Source of the DNA: Lineus longissimus
Lineage: Eukaryota > Nemertea > Pilidiophora > Heteronemertea > Lineidae
DNA length: 64,000 bases
Direction of reading: 5' to 3'
Assembly: GCF_910592395.1 (NCBI RefSeq)
Contig: NC_088314.1
Location: 13,828,001-13,892,000 of the forward strand
Of this stretch, positions 23,174 to 33,967 are shown piece after piece. The notes beneath the pieces were generated by a model. It worked only from the letters and a program-made list of their open reading frames with translations. It did not search any database and had not been told where the DNA came from. The translations under genes and the position numbers were made by a program. The number at the start of each line of letters is the position of its first letter. The first letter of the stretch is position 1.

Positions 23174-23860
23174 GTTAACCACTTAAACCATTCTGGCGCT
23201 AATCGCTGGCTGATATCGAGTACATCACCAGTCTGCACCATCTTGGTTTTCCGAGAATTGGTTTAGCATTGTGGACGCCTGTACATAATGTACATGGTTA
23301 CATAGTTCCGTTTTCAAGAAGTATTACACTCATGAAAAAAAGTGTTACTCACAAACCTGCACCCCATTTACACCAAACCCACAACATACCAGCACCCACA
23401 CAATCCGATTTTTATACCTCGAACAGCCCGCGCCACGGGTATATGCTTATGTATAATGACAATCAAATCCTCAGCGAACATTTCGTGGCCTTCCAGGCCC
23501 TGTTGTACACGGCTATTCAATGAATTACCTCATCAACTTTAGACGTGTAGATGTGGATGACACTTTTAGATACACTTTTTGTAGTCAGTATTGGTCAAGA
23601 CCAACATGGATCCACTGCATCATTTAGTTTTTTCGCCATTGCTTTCCACCGATTCCGGTGATTCTTCGGGTCGTATTGAAAAGGGTTCACAGCGACAACT
23701 TCCTTCGGCAGCAGCACATCTTGCTCTTGAGAGAAGCGAAACTTCGGCGGCATGTTCCACTTGAGTGACTGTACAGAAGTGAATGGTCAATCGGCCCGGT
23801 GCAAAAGAAATGCAAGTCCCCCGTGTTCTTAACCTCCCCATTGACTTGCTTGGTTAACAT
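23174..23860. other. Flank of X4, no supported gene
   Basis: Short open frames only (for example 23269-23523), with no domain and no paralogue in the window. Confidence 0.4.
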
Positions 23861-23864
23861 GCAG

Positions 23865-24356
23865 CAATTTCGGTGAGCCTCCTCAATGGGAAGGACAGAA
23901 AAATCAGGTAAGTTTTAATAAGCACGACGTAACGTTGCCAAATCATGCAGGACCGGCTTAGGCAACTTTGCCAACGATATACGAGGGTTTATCAATAAAG
24001 CCGTTTACACGGTGTCAAATCATGAGACCAGACCGGACCAGACCAGACCAGATCACTACGCTTACGACGTCATGTATAAAGGAGGTCTTGCAATGACATA
24101 AGTAAATACCTCGAACCAGACAAGACCAGGCTAGATCACATTCGTGTGGCACACCAAACTAGACCCATCGTTCCGGATTGATCTAGATCAGTTTGGTCCG
24201 GCGCGTAATCAGCCCAAATAAGGCAGCTAATTAGCCCTGGTGCAAAAACAGTAGTCATGTTAACCCATGTCTATCATGTTCATGAATTTGTTCACTGCAC
24301 TCTTAAGAATTGATGAAAAGGACCATGTAAAATTCGTCCAGTGGACATCCTATTGA
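23865..24356 (+). pseudogene. Locus X4: 43-nt microexon plus exon 3 remnant
   Basis: The microexon at 23865-23907 (TGCAG acceptor, CAG/GTAAGT donor, 43 nt) encodes ISVSLLNGKDRKI. Exon 3 begins at 24308 after TTAAG and reads IDEKDHVKFVQWTSY before TGA at 24354-24356. Surrounding text matches 10127-10345 and 11310-11580 of X1, so X4 is a duplicate of X1 with the intervening 0.9 kb reduced. It is dead, and its 3' part is replaced by a Penelope-like element from about 24537. Confidence 0.6.
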
Positions 24357-24536
24357 AAGCGAATTTCGTGTTGTACAAATCTGAAGTCTGCGCCCCTGTA
24401 GCAAAATATGTCACTTATTCCATCAATGAAATGTTACGTTACGAATACTATAGTAGGTAGATAATTTACATAATTTTACAACGAAGTGTGTTCTCACATG
24501 ACCTCATCGCCGATCACCCCTGGGCATCAACCTTGT

Positions 24537-26231
24537 TTTTGTGCACAGACTCCCCTAAGACTCGCCTTCTAGCAGTCGATTTTCGTTGCATTGCGTCGTG
24601 GAATATTTTTCAAGTCCGTACAGGCTTTCATGTGATCGACATGTTTGTGTCCATTGGAGTTAAAATGGTTAGCAACCGAAGTTTGTTTATTCCTGGAGAT
24701 ATCTGATCGGTGTTCATGGAGTCTGGCTTTAAGTTTCCTGGATGTTTGGTCTATATATTGTATGCCACATTTGGTGCATTCAATGAGGCATATGACCCCT
24801 TCTGAGTTGCAACTTATCCTTTGTTTAATTTTATGTTTTTGTTTAGTGATATTGCTAGTCACTTGATCAGATATCTTCATAAATTTACAATTCTTGCATC
24901 TATTGTAGTTGCATTTGACGCTACCCCTTTGCGGTTAGGGTGCAAATGTTAGTGTCATTTGATTGGAGTGATGATTCCCATCATGTCCATTGTCCTTATG
25001 CGTAAGATGTCATTGAGGTTTTTGCACCTAATGCGTGCTAATGCGTGGTTTGGCGGAACCCAGAAGTATTAAGGTAGCAGGAAGGGTTGGGCGTTTGTGG
25101 TTTATGAGTCTGAGGGGGTTGGTGTCTATTGACTGTGCTTTAAGAGAGGCTAGGCATGGCGCCAGTCTCTCTTAAAGCACTGTCAACAGGCATTTGGTCT
25201 CAGTATTTGGGTAAGTACAGAATCAAGCCAGCTCAGAGAGCAATGATTGAATGATGCTGTGGACAAGTCCAAGGATACTGCATCAGTCACGACCAACTTC
25301 TCATCAGAAAGCGTCACCACCAGCATATTCAATGTTCAGTTCCAACCTGTACCTACCAGTCCAATGCACGCCTGTCATGGTCAGCAGTGGTCAGCTTAGC
25401 GCGATATGGAACATTCTTCCGAAACTCAAGCGAGGGAAGTCTGCTCATTAGCATATCTCGCGCACTGCTCCTTCTTGTCAAACATCGTAGTGAAATCGTA
25501 ATGGAAAACGTCTGGCTTTGCGCCAGACATTGAGACTAATAAGTGAAGAACTAATAGGTAAAGAACTTCTACTTGCGCGAGACTGCTGTGATAAAATTAT
25601 CATTGCAGAGACTCCGGTGACGTACACATATATTTTTTACAATCAAAAATGCCCTCAAAAGACGACATGGAATGATTATTTTATTGATATTTCCTACTAT
25701 ATACCTTCCAATTATCACTTTATACAAATAGATCGGCGTTAGGTCGCATGCTTTTCTTTCCTGGTGAATAGTTGCAACCCCGTAAATGCGCTATAAGTCC
25801 AATAATAAGTGACGGTGACCCGTTATAAATGTTTCGCCAGCTTTGATTTTTTGCCCCTACGCGGCGCTTTGGGCCCTTGCGTCTGGTGATTGTCTCATTC
25901 TCTCTGAGCTTTCTATATTGTCCCAGTTGTTGTTCACTGAGGTCTTGAGATTCGGTAGAGTAGGGTTGAAAGTGGTGACTACAGGTATGATATCATTGTC
26001 CTGAACATTAGCCTGCTTTTTAAGCAGGTCATTTCTATGCAAACCACGAGCTTTCTCTATAGAATCTTGTAGTTGTGAAAGTTTATGTCCTCTGATGTGT
26101 AGCATTCTGACCAAGCGTGCACAGCGTTTATCAAAGTCTGCAATATTTGAACAGATCCTACGAATACGGATGGCTTGGCTGTAGACTGTCCAGTGTTTTG
26201 TATGGCCTGGGTGACAAGAGGATGAATGCAT
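24537..26231 (-). mobile_element. Penelope-like retroelement, 5'-truncated, with GIY-YIG endonuclease
   Basis: On the minus strand, 26231-25857 encodes the C-terminal RT region and linker typical of this class (RIRRICS, then HIRGHKL, then PVVTTFNPTLPNL). After a nested insertion, the frame resumes with CKNLNDIL, then CNYNRCKNCKFM, and from 24880 the GIY-YIG domain: GVICLIECTKCG, IQYIDQTSRKLKARLHEHRS and NHFNSNGH. The usual YIGxT reads YIDQT here, losing a conserved Gly. It is interrupted by stops and the insertion, so it is inactive. Confidence 0.8.
25059..25883. mobile_element. 825-bp insertion nested in the Penelope-like element
   Basis: It splits the Penelope frame between RQSPDA and the CKNLNDIL region. 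A second, nearly identical copy in opposite orientation lies at 51574-52412, where paralogue B gives the empty site, so both ends are defined: CCAGAAGTATTAAGG on one side and CCCTTGCGTC on the other. There are no terminal inverted repeats and no clear target duplication. A hairpin lies about 70 bp from the CCAGAAG end (arms around GACTGTGCTTTAAGAGAG, loop about 15 nt). Frames at 25251 and 25518 are not conserved at protein level. Confidence 0.7.
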
Positions 26232-26236
26232 ATAGC

Positions 26237-26257
26237 CCCCCCCCCCCCCCCCCCCCC
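26237..26257. repeat. Poly-C tract
   Basis: About 21 consecutive C next to the truncated 5' end of the Penelope-like element. Similar C or G runs recur at about 17240, 33663, 37754, 44570, 50894 and 56674. Confidence 0.85.
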
Positions 26258-26804
26258 AATTCAGATAGCTTAGGGGGCCGCGTGCGCGTTCCAGTTTTCT
26301 AGGGAAAGGGGGGTCATTTTGTGATCATATCTAGGGTGTCAAATCCCCGAGAAAACGAGAAAAGGGGGTACTTTTCAGAAAGAGTTCTTGCAACTCGTCA
26401 AAAGGGGTGTTTTTTCATGATAATGTGTGACACTTAACTCATTTTAGCTTGTTTTCAGTATAAAACCTCATAAATAACGAAGATGACCTGATATAAATTG
26501 GTTAAAAGGTGTTTTCTTACAAGAAGTCCCCAAGAAAGAGGGTCAATATTTAGATGGCAATCCCCTAGAAAGGGGGGTCATTTTAGAATATTAGGAGCAG
26601 TAAAAAGTGCCACCCCTTGAATTCGCTAAGTTGGGAGATAACTGTGACAATCCGTTGGTTTGACAAAGAGATCAGTTTTTGAATTGTTTCTTTTTGGTTA
26701 AGGCTAACGGTAACATCTATAGAAAATTGATGCTCAGTTCACTAATCTCAGCGGTGAATTTTATGGTGGCGTGACGGGCGTTCATTTCATTAATGATTTG
26801 AAAA

Positions 26805-27360
26805 TGAGTAATTCGGTTTTACTCATATTCAGTAGTCCCAACACCATTTAACCAATAACTTCTTCCTGAATATGAGGAAACTATTTTACTCATATTCGGG
26901 ATGCCCTACACTTCGTAACCAAAAACTTACAACGATTTATAGCCCTTCCTGGATATGAGTAATTCTGTTTTACTCATATCCAGGATACCCTACACTTTTC
27001 AGCCGAAAAGTTGGAGTCCTTGCTGAATATTAGTAATTCTGTTTTACTCATTTTAAGGAGGCCCTACAATTTTCAACAAATAAGTTGGAGTCATTCCTAT
27101 CGATGAGTAATTAGAGAAATTCTGTTTTACTCATATTCAGGAGTCCCAACACTTTTTAACCAATAAGTTCTTCCTGAATATGAGTAAATCTGTTTTACTC
27201 ATATTAAGGAGGCCTTACAATTTTCACACAAATAAGTTGGAGTCATTTCCGTAAATGAGTAATGATGTTTTACTCATATTCAGGAAGCTCTACACTTTTT
27301 AACTAAAAATTACAACGATTTATAGTCCTTCCGGAATATGATTAAAATTCTGTTTTACCA
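26805..27360. repeat. Imperfect tandem array of units of about 75 bp
   Basis: About seven units share CTGTTTTACTCATAT and an inverted counterpart ATATGAGTAA, separated by CCTACACTTTT- and AAGTTGGAGTC-type text. Spacing between cores varies from 70 to 83 bp. Non-coding. Confidence 0.7.
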
Positions 27361-27640
27361 AAAACAGATTAGTTCAAAAAAACCTTTAACTTAAACATCA
27401 GCAATATAGCCTTTCTTTCGGCAGCTGTATATCAAGCACCAGTATACCGAGTCAGACGATTCTTGTACCACTGAACTTTATTTGCTCTCTACTACCCATT
27501 GACATTTACTTCTTAGTCTTTCAGTAAAGCAATTCATCACCATGATGCATTGTATGTACAGCTGTTTTTACAACAGAGCCCAATTTTGAGGCAACGGTCC
27601 TGTTGTGTTCTTTTACCCTCCCCTTTGCGCCGCTAGTGTA

Positions 27641-28160
27641 GCCAAAAGGGTTATTGTCGTCCTGGGTGATGCACAATATCACCCAGCCTCTATATGGGTG
27701 ATGCATAACATCACCCTTGGTGACATTGTGCATGCACAACATCACCCAGGGTGATGTTATGCATTCGTTTCGCTATTGGTGACGGGGTTGTCGAATCGGC
27801 GGACGTGGAAATGTTCACGGCCAAAAAAAAATGGCGGCCGTTCATCTGGTTCACCAGCGCAACTTGAAACATCATGTGGCAGCTATTCCCGAAGTCGAAA
27901 AGGGCATCTTTAGTTGCCAAAGGACGGGAAATCAAACAAAAATATGTGCGTTTAACAAATAAACATGAGAAAGGTGCCGAAGATTTATTCGCCGTGCGCG
28001 CTCGTCTACGGTATATAACAGAAGTACCATGCTACGATTTGACAACCTCGTCACCAATCGCGAAACGAATGCACAAGATCACCCAGGGTGATGTTATGCA
28101 TCGCCAGATAGAGCCTGGGTGATATTGTGCATCACCCAGGACGACAATAACCCCTTCAGC
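27641..28160. mobile_element. 520-bp Mutator-like MITE with 9-bp target duplication
   Basis: Flanking direct repeats GCTAGTGTA at 27632-27640 and 28161-28169. Long terminal inverted repeats: 27641-27799 and 28036-28160, reading inward GCCAAAAGGGTTATTGTCG and GCTGAAGGGGTTATTGTCG. The left arm carries an extra 31-bp palindrome of the ATCACCCAGGGTGAT type. Nine-base duplications with long TIRs fit the Mutator-like superfamily. The 236-bp centre has no transposase, so it is non-autonomous. Confidence 0.85.
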
Positions 28161-28200
28161 GCTAGTGTACACACGCACACACGCACACACACGCAGATAT
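28161..28200. repeat. (CA)n-type microsatellite
   Basis: ACACACGCACACACGCACAC-type run adjoining the right target duplication of the MITE. Confidence 0.8.
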
Positions 28201-29620
28201 GTTAATTTGAGTTGTTCCTTCTTCGCTGCGGTAAGCACGGTGGGTAACTGTACTGGTGCATAATTACCATTGCAACACAATAGAAACAAGGCGGTCCCAT
28301 TACAGTGTTGGAGGGGTATGCAATCAGATATATAATAATCCGGTATACAAAAATGATAAATGCGGGCCTTACGCCCCTCAAAATGAACTAATCTTTTGTC
28401 TGTTTCTTTTGTGTCGTCATTTCCTCTCCAGATAAACACGTATTTTTCTTTGGCAAACCGATACGTTTACCCACCGTGTATAGGGATAGTGAATAGTGTG
28501 CTTTGATCACCCAGGCCCTGTTCATGTTGTTGGTGCTCACCAAGGTCATATCACATTTGTGTGTGGATCCAGTATCTGTCTGTGGTTTTTGTGTCTGTTA
28601 ACTATTTGTGCATACATGTACTTCTCTCTCTCTTTATCTTGTCAAAAGTTGAACTTTTAGAAAGTTGCACATTTTATCAACTGTTAGCATGTCTAAATCA
28701 TGTCGTACAATATATTTCATCTATTGTATCTTTTATGCACGTTTTCCTCTATTTTTTGTGCTACACTTTTTGCTGAATTTCAATTTAGAATATTTGTTAC
28801 GCTGAAGAACAAGATGGGGCAGTAATGAACACAATTATGTCGGGAGTTGTCGGGGAACGAAAGCCAAGGCGACTAGGCGCGCCGTGCCCATTTGAATGGC
28901 GCCGATGTGGGCAGAATACCTCTCATATGCCATATGGAATCTGACGAGCGCATGGATATTGTGCTTAGGCAAGAATCGAATAATCTATTGTAATCTAATG
29001 TAATCTAATTGAAAAGTTCTGGTCATCAGAATAAGGATGACAGACGATTCCACTATTGACTGACTGTTCACCCGCACGAGGTCTTTTAGTTTACCAAGCA
29101 TCAGACACATCGGGACGCAACTCGCTGTCTCATCCGACCCGGACGTCACAATCCTGGGCCAGGGTAGCCAGACCTGCATGCCGCCATTGCCGCCTCACTA
29201 CACTAATATCATTGCGCTGGACCTGCTCAATTTATTTCTTGCTTTGCAGGAACGCTGACAAAGACAGGACTTAGAGAAGAATATCGGCCAAGAAAGGAAG
29301 GAACGAGTCAAAGCTTAAAAGCATGACAATTCATCTTACAAAATCTACTTCAAACAACACTGCAAAGATGTAGTTCTTGGTACAATGTATGCATGTATCA
29401 TGCACATATTCCTTACCAAGGAGCTATTAAATAGATATATTTCAGAACTGAGAGATGCCGTTTCTTCTTCTTATTTCCACATATTATAAATATGGCCGGG
29501 GATATTTAGCAAACCGCTCGCCGAACCATTTTTTGTCAGTCTTGTTTGGAGAGCCGGTTGCCGAACAGCACTGAAATATCCACCCAGTTTGGTAAGTCCG
29601 GCTAAAGTAGTGCACTCACA
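28201..29620. other. Stretch without a supported gene
   Basis: There are short frames only. A TAATCTAATG-type decanucleotide is repeated three times at about 28978-29012. The text at 29500-29600 (GCCGAACCATT, GTTTGGAGAGCCGG) resembles 14030-14130, suggesting a dispersed repeat. Confidence 0.4.
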
Positions 29621-29628
29621 ATTGTGCC

Positions 29629-29887
29629 ATCATGATGTTTCATTTTAACACTTCATGATCTTCATGACGAATACGCAGCAATCGATAGTCTGGTATATAT
29701 TCAACAATCAATATGACAAATTTATAGGCCTTTGAAAGTTTGCCTCGTTGGCTCACCGAACAGAGCATTATACAATGGACACTCTTTTTGTGCTACAAGC
29801 ATCATCACTTATAATTTGGCTTACTGATCACTCAAATCTAATCTGTATCACTAGTCGATGATAATCGGGTTTCTTCTGCGGAAATGA
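29629..29887 (+). promoter_or_regulatory. Conserved 5' flank of copy A with TATA-like site and small upstream ORF
   Basis: A block from TGCCATCATGATGTTT to TCTGGTATATATTC (TATA-like TATATAT at 29694) recurs upstream of all seven array genes, at about 33737, 37828, 45415, 50966, 56180 and 62862. A ten-codon upstream ORF (29858-29887) overlaps the main ATG through ATGA. The distance from the TATA-like site to the ATG is about 190 bp. Promoter function is inferred from conservation alone. Confidence 0.4.
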
Positions 29888-30049
29888 CAAGCATCCAACG
29901 TCTACTGCATTCCCGTTTGTGGCTGTCAATCACCATTACCTTGGTGACAGCGACAATCCGGCGTCAAAATATGGAGCGTAAGTACCACTATACATACTTA
30001 GTGCTTCCTATTGCATTTCCCCACTCCTACTCGATAATTTCTCTTCAAT

Positions 30050-30472
30050 GATGAACCAAACCGATTCATTCCTGACCTCAGCCTCCTCCCCACGAGCCCA
30101 ATGATGAACCAAACCGATTCATTCCTGACCGCAGCCTCCTCCTCTCGAGCACGAAGATGAACCAAACCGATTCATTCCTGACCTCAGCCTCCTACCCACG
30201 AGCCCAAAGATGAACCAAACCGATTCATTCCTGACCGCAGCCTCCTCCTCTCGAGCCCGAAGATGAACCAAACCGATTCATTCCTGACCTCAGCCTCCTC
30301 CCCACGAGCCCAATGATGAACCAAACCGATTCATTCCTGACCGCAGCCTCCTCCTCTCGAGCACGAAGATGAACCAAACCGATTCATTCCTGACCTCAGC
30401 CTCCTACCCACGAGCCCAAAGATGAACCCAACCGATTCATTCCTGACCGGTGCTAGCCCATTATATAGCCTC
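30050..30472. repeat. 53-bp minisatellite in intron 1 of copy A
   Basis: Eight units start GATGAACCAAACCGATTCAT at 30050, 30103, 30156 and every 53 bp after. Two variants alternate (CCTCAGCCTCC and CCGCAGCCTCC followed by CTCTCGAGC), giving a 106-bp higher-order period. The same 53-bp unit is present in lower number in intron 1 of C, D, F and G. Confidence 0.9.
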
Positions 30473-30985
30473 GATCCGCTACGCTGTACATCGAGCCTAT
30501 GTGTAAGCTCGAAAAAGGCCAGGAATTATAGCCAAAACGCATTTAAGTTTAAGCCATGATGAAAAACAGGAAAACCCCTCGGTGTAATAATAATTTGACG
30601 TCACAAGGCTAGCCAACTAATCAGGCCATTGTTTCGGCAACCAATCATTTTTGCAATAGGCACCTCGCACTTCGTCCGTTTTGGGCTTCGTCCGTTTTGG
30701 GAACGAAGTATTGGTCTAGACCACAGCCACCTCCCCTCGTACTTCCGCCCATCAAACAGAGAAGGACATCATTTGAAGAATTCTCGTTCTCCTTTCAGCT
30801 ATCATCAGTTATAGTCTGAATGGACCTCATCCAGACGTGAGGTAGGTATATGGACTTACAATCAATCACGAAAGGAGGTCTCAAACCGTCTTTGATTGCC
30901 AATATCACTTAATACCCATTGTCCGCTCAAATGATGCAGAGACGAAACATAACAGATTCTAATGAGTCAGGGTGCTGCTTCGCGC

Positions 30986-31130
30986 CCAGGCCGTCACATC
31001 GCAAAAATTTATCCATATCTTCCATATTTTACTATACTGATTTTCAACTCACGCCGTCTGCTTGAGTGCATAAGCGGCTATTCCTTGAACCGTCCATTTG
31101 GTTGCTAAATCGCTACGTTTATCCACCGTG
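30986..31130. mobile_element. Right-end remnant of the zinc-finger TIR element in copy A
   Basis: It matches the last 145 bp of the elements at 39709 and 58062, ending in ATCCACCGTG. The left part and adjoining intron 2 are deleted at a junction near 30986. Confidence 0.7.
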
Positions 31131-33662
31131 GTTAGCAGAGCCGGAGAACGTTAACTCATGATTTCCTCAGGATGCTCTTAACTAGCGTGAAGTAACATGA
31201 TTTCATTTTCATTTTCTTTTTTATTATTTGTTCATTATTCAGAATCACTGGTAACGCAGATTACGTTCACTCAGTCATATTCCGGTCTGTCTTGGCAATT
31301 AGGGACAACACGGCAAGGATCACAATTCCAAGATTCGAAATGAGAGGCTTTAGTTTCACTATAGCTCTTTATATTTTCGTGCTCGAACATAATAGAATGG
31401 CGGTGCTACTAGGTGACTGGAAAAAACCATACCAGTTTCGGCTTTATATTTTTCAAGAAACGAATTTGTGTTTAGCCTCCGTAAGGCTTATCATAAAGAT
31501 ATCATTAGCCTGCAATGCAAAATTAAAGATACCTTATTAAACTTGCGACGGTGGACATCTGTCGTTGTGACTTGGGACCGTCGAGAGCGTACAGCAGCGA
31601 TGTATGTGAATGGTCAAGTTGTCCAAAGGCAACATGTCATGGGAGGTAACCTGCACAGTGTTATCAACAGGCATGAGCGGTATCAGCTCGGGTGGAAGGG
31701 GAATTGGAAGGATTATCAAGTCGATGGAATAATGGGTGTGTTTAACGGATCCATGAGTAGTCTCCGTGTTTATCACCATGCACTTTCTCCAAGCAATGTC
31801 AAGAAGTTCCATAGCGCCAGTAGGTGTACGCGATGTCATAACTTATATCACCAGTAGGAGTCTTAACGGTTTCTCTAACTTTTTCCTGATTTATCTGACA
31901 AAAGTCCGATAATGTCCGACTTTTCCCTGAAAGGAAAAAAACCGGTGAAAAATATCAGGGCTTCCCAGTCGTTTTCACGAGCGAGTAAACAACATAACGC
32001 GGTGAAGCCCCGTTCTTATTGATGACGTAGTTCACAAAAAGGGAATCACCCGGAGTGGGAGTGGGAGTCGGAGCTGATCTTAACCTCCCTTATGTCCGAC
32101 TTTTCCCTGAAAGTTCGGATTTTTTAAAACCTGTGATAATACCAGGGCTTCCAAAAATAGGTCAATAAAGATTGAATGGGGTTAATGAGGTGTGAGCCAA
32201 ACACTCAGAGTGACCCAAAGTGTGAATACTAATTAGCTCACTCAAGTAAGTAACCTAATGCCACTGACCATCGCTATTGCTCGATCAGTGGTCTGATATC
32301 TCGGCAAGTGTATCGTGTTTGTTTCGCATTCAAAACCCACAATATACTTCTTTCTCGAATCGAGTATTGTAGTAAAATACTTGATTCGGCGAGGCTGAAA
32401 TCACAAACTCTTTAACATGGAACCCCAATACATAGCTGGCTAAATTCTTTACGTTTTGTTTTTTCAGTCGTCGTTGATAGAGGGAAGCACATCCGGACAA
32501 ACACGGACCGAAGCTTATATGACGTATCTGGCCCGATTGAAACAGCAACACGACGCACACCAATAAGCTGCATTGCGTATTGTAAATCGCGGATTGTTCC
32601 TTGCAAACATGCTATTTTCTCGCAGAAAACAAAGAATTGTGAGCTTTTCTCAAAGTCGATTTATGTTTTACAAATAAGAACGAACTTAAAGGCAGAGGTT
32701 AAAACAGGATTTCACTACAAGCTAAAAGTGGAGACCATGTGATTAATGAATAATTTGGCCATGTAATGAGGGAAAAGAGTTGCTTCTATCTGATGAGCAG
32801 CGTAACACATTTCCAGTGATACAGATAGAAAAGCCAAAAGTCGTCAGTATACTCGGCGACGAAGGAATTACCTCTACTGGTATCATCAGTTGCGACGTGG
32901 TACTATCGGCATAACCTTGTGCACGTGTGGAACATCAAAATACATTCGCTAGAAGAAGCTTTTCCGACTTCTTAACAGTTTCTCTAACTTTGTCCTGATT
33001 TATCCGAAAAAAGTCCGACATTGTCCGACTTTTCCCAGAAAGGAAAAAACCTGTGAAAAATATCAGGGCTTCCCAAAATAGGGCATTTGAGGTCATAGTC
33101 CTGGGTTGGATAGGGTTAATGAGGTGACTTAATTGAGTGAGCTTATTATTATTTACACTTAGGGTCACTCATAGGTCTTTGATCCTTATTTATGCCCCAG
33201 TCGCCAACTCTACTACGTGACAGTACATCGGCAGCGCTCATGTTTCTACGAGGAATATTTTTATCACTCAGTCATACCATACCCATGCATCTTGACCACA
33301 AGATTTCAACGTTTCTGAAAGTACTTGAAATATTAGCGATAAACAATGGGTGAGCCTATGTGAACCAGACCTGACCAAATGTAACAGCCGACGAATGTCT
33401 TGCGCCCTATCACTGCTTGGAGATGGAGACAGATTACGGACACCACACGGTCAAAGACCTGGCCAAGCTTAACTTGAGGAAGCTGGGGGCTGCCTGCTGC
33501 GAATGAAGTCAACTGGTCATGTGCGTAGCTTGTCTTTCGGCCGGGGAGGCTATCTTGGGGAAGGGATTGCTTATTGACACTTTTTGAAAACATTCGGCCT
33601 GAATCACCGATCATAAATATATACATATAAGACATTATTTTAGTGACTTCTGCGGCATCTGA

Positions 33663-33679
33663 CCCCCCCCCCCCCCCCC
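33663..33679. repeat. Poly-C tract upstream of copy B
   Basis: Seventeen C at the same place relative to exon 1 as variable C runs at 37754 (C), 50894 (E), 56111 (F) and 62798 (G). Confidence 0.8.
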
Positions 33680-33967
33680 GCTGCCCAGCTAGCTTTGCCT
33701 AATGCTGGTAATGGTGATCATAAGTCAACCTCACAAATGTGCCATCATGATGTTTCATTTTAACACTTATTGATCTTCATGACGAAATATGCAGCAATCG
33801 ATAGTCTGGTATATATACAACAATCTATAAGACATACTTATAGGCCTTTGAAAGTTTGCATCGTTGGCTCACCGAACAGCGCTGATTAACGTTCCTGAAT
33901 GCTTAATTGAAGATCAAATCACTGAGACGTCGATGACAATCGGGTTTCTTATGCGGAAACGCCCAGC

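Larger units (their letters stand above)
29884..32742 (+). pseudogene. Array copy A: secreted LamG-PAN gene, frameshift in exon 3
   Basis: Exons 29884-29977, 30799-30841, 31243-31819 and 32468-32742. Exon 1 encodes the signal sequence MTSIQRLLHSRLWLSITITL. Exon 3 carries the LamG signature (TSVVVTWDRR, AMYVNGQVV, YQLGW, GSMSSLRVYHHAL). Exon 4 encodes the PAN/Apple-like CIAYC, then PCKHAIFSQ, then CELF. Two extra bases at about 31446-31449 shift exon 3; exon lengths sum to 989, not a multiple of three. Splice sites are otherwise good, including the GTAAGT exon-1 donor. It differs from D and G mainly by a deletion that removed part of intron 2. Confidence 0.75.

Noticed and set aside
25518-25742. 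74-codon frame conserved with 51728-51958
   Set aside because: The two element copies are nearly identical overall, so the shared frame is not evidence of selection; no domain, and the other frames of the element are equally shared.
27641-28160. CRISPR-like or regulatory array because of repeated ATCACCCAGGGTGAT motifs
   Set aside because: The motifs are symmetric parts of long TIRs bounded by a 9-bp target duplication in a eukaryotic genome.
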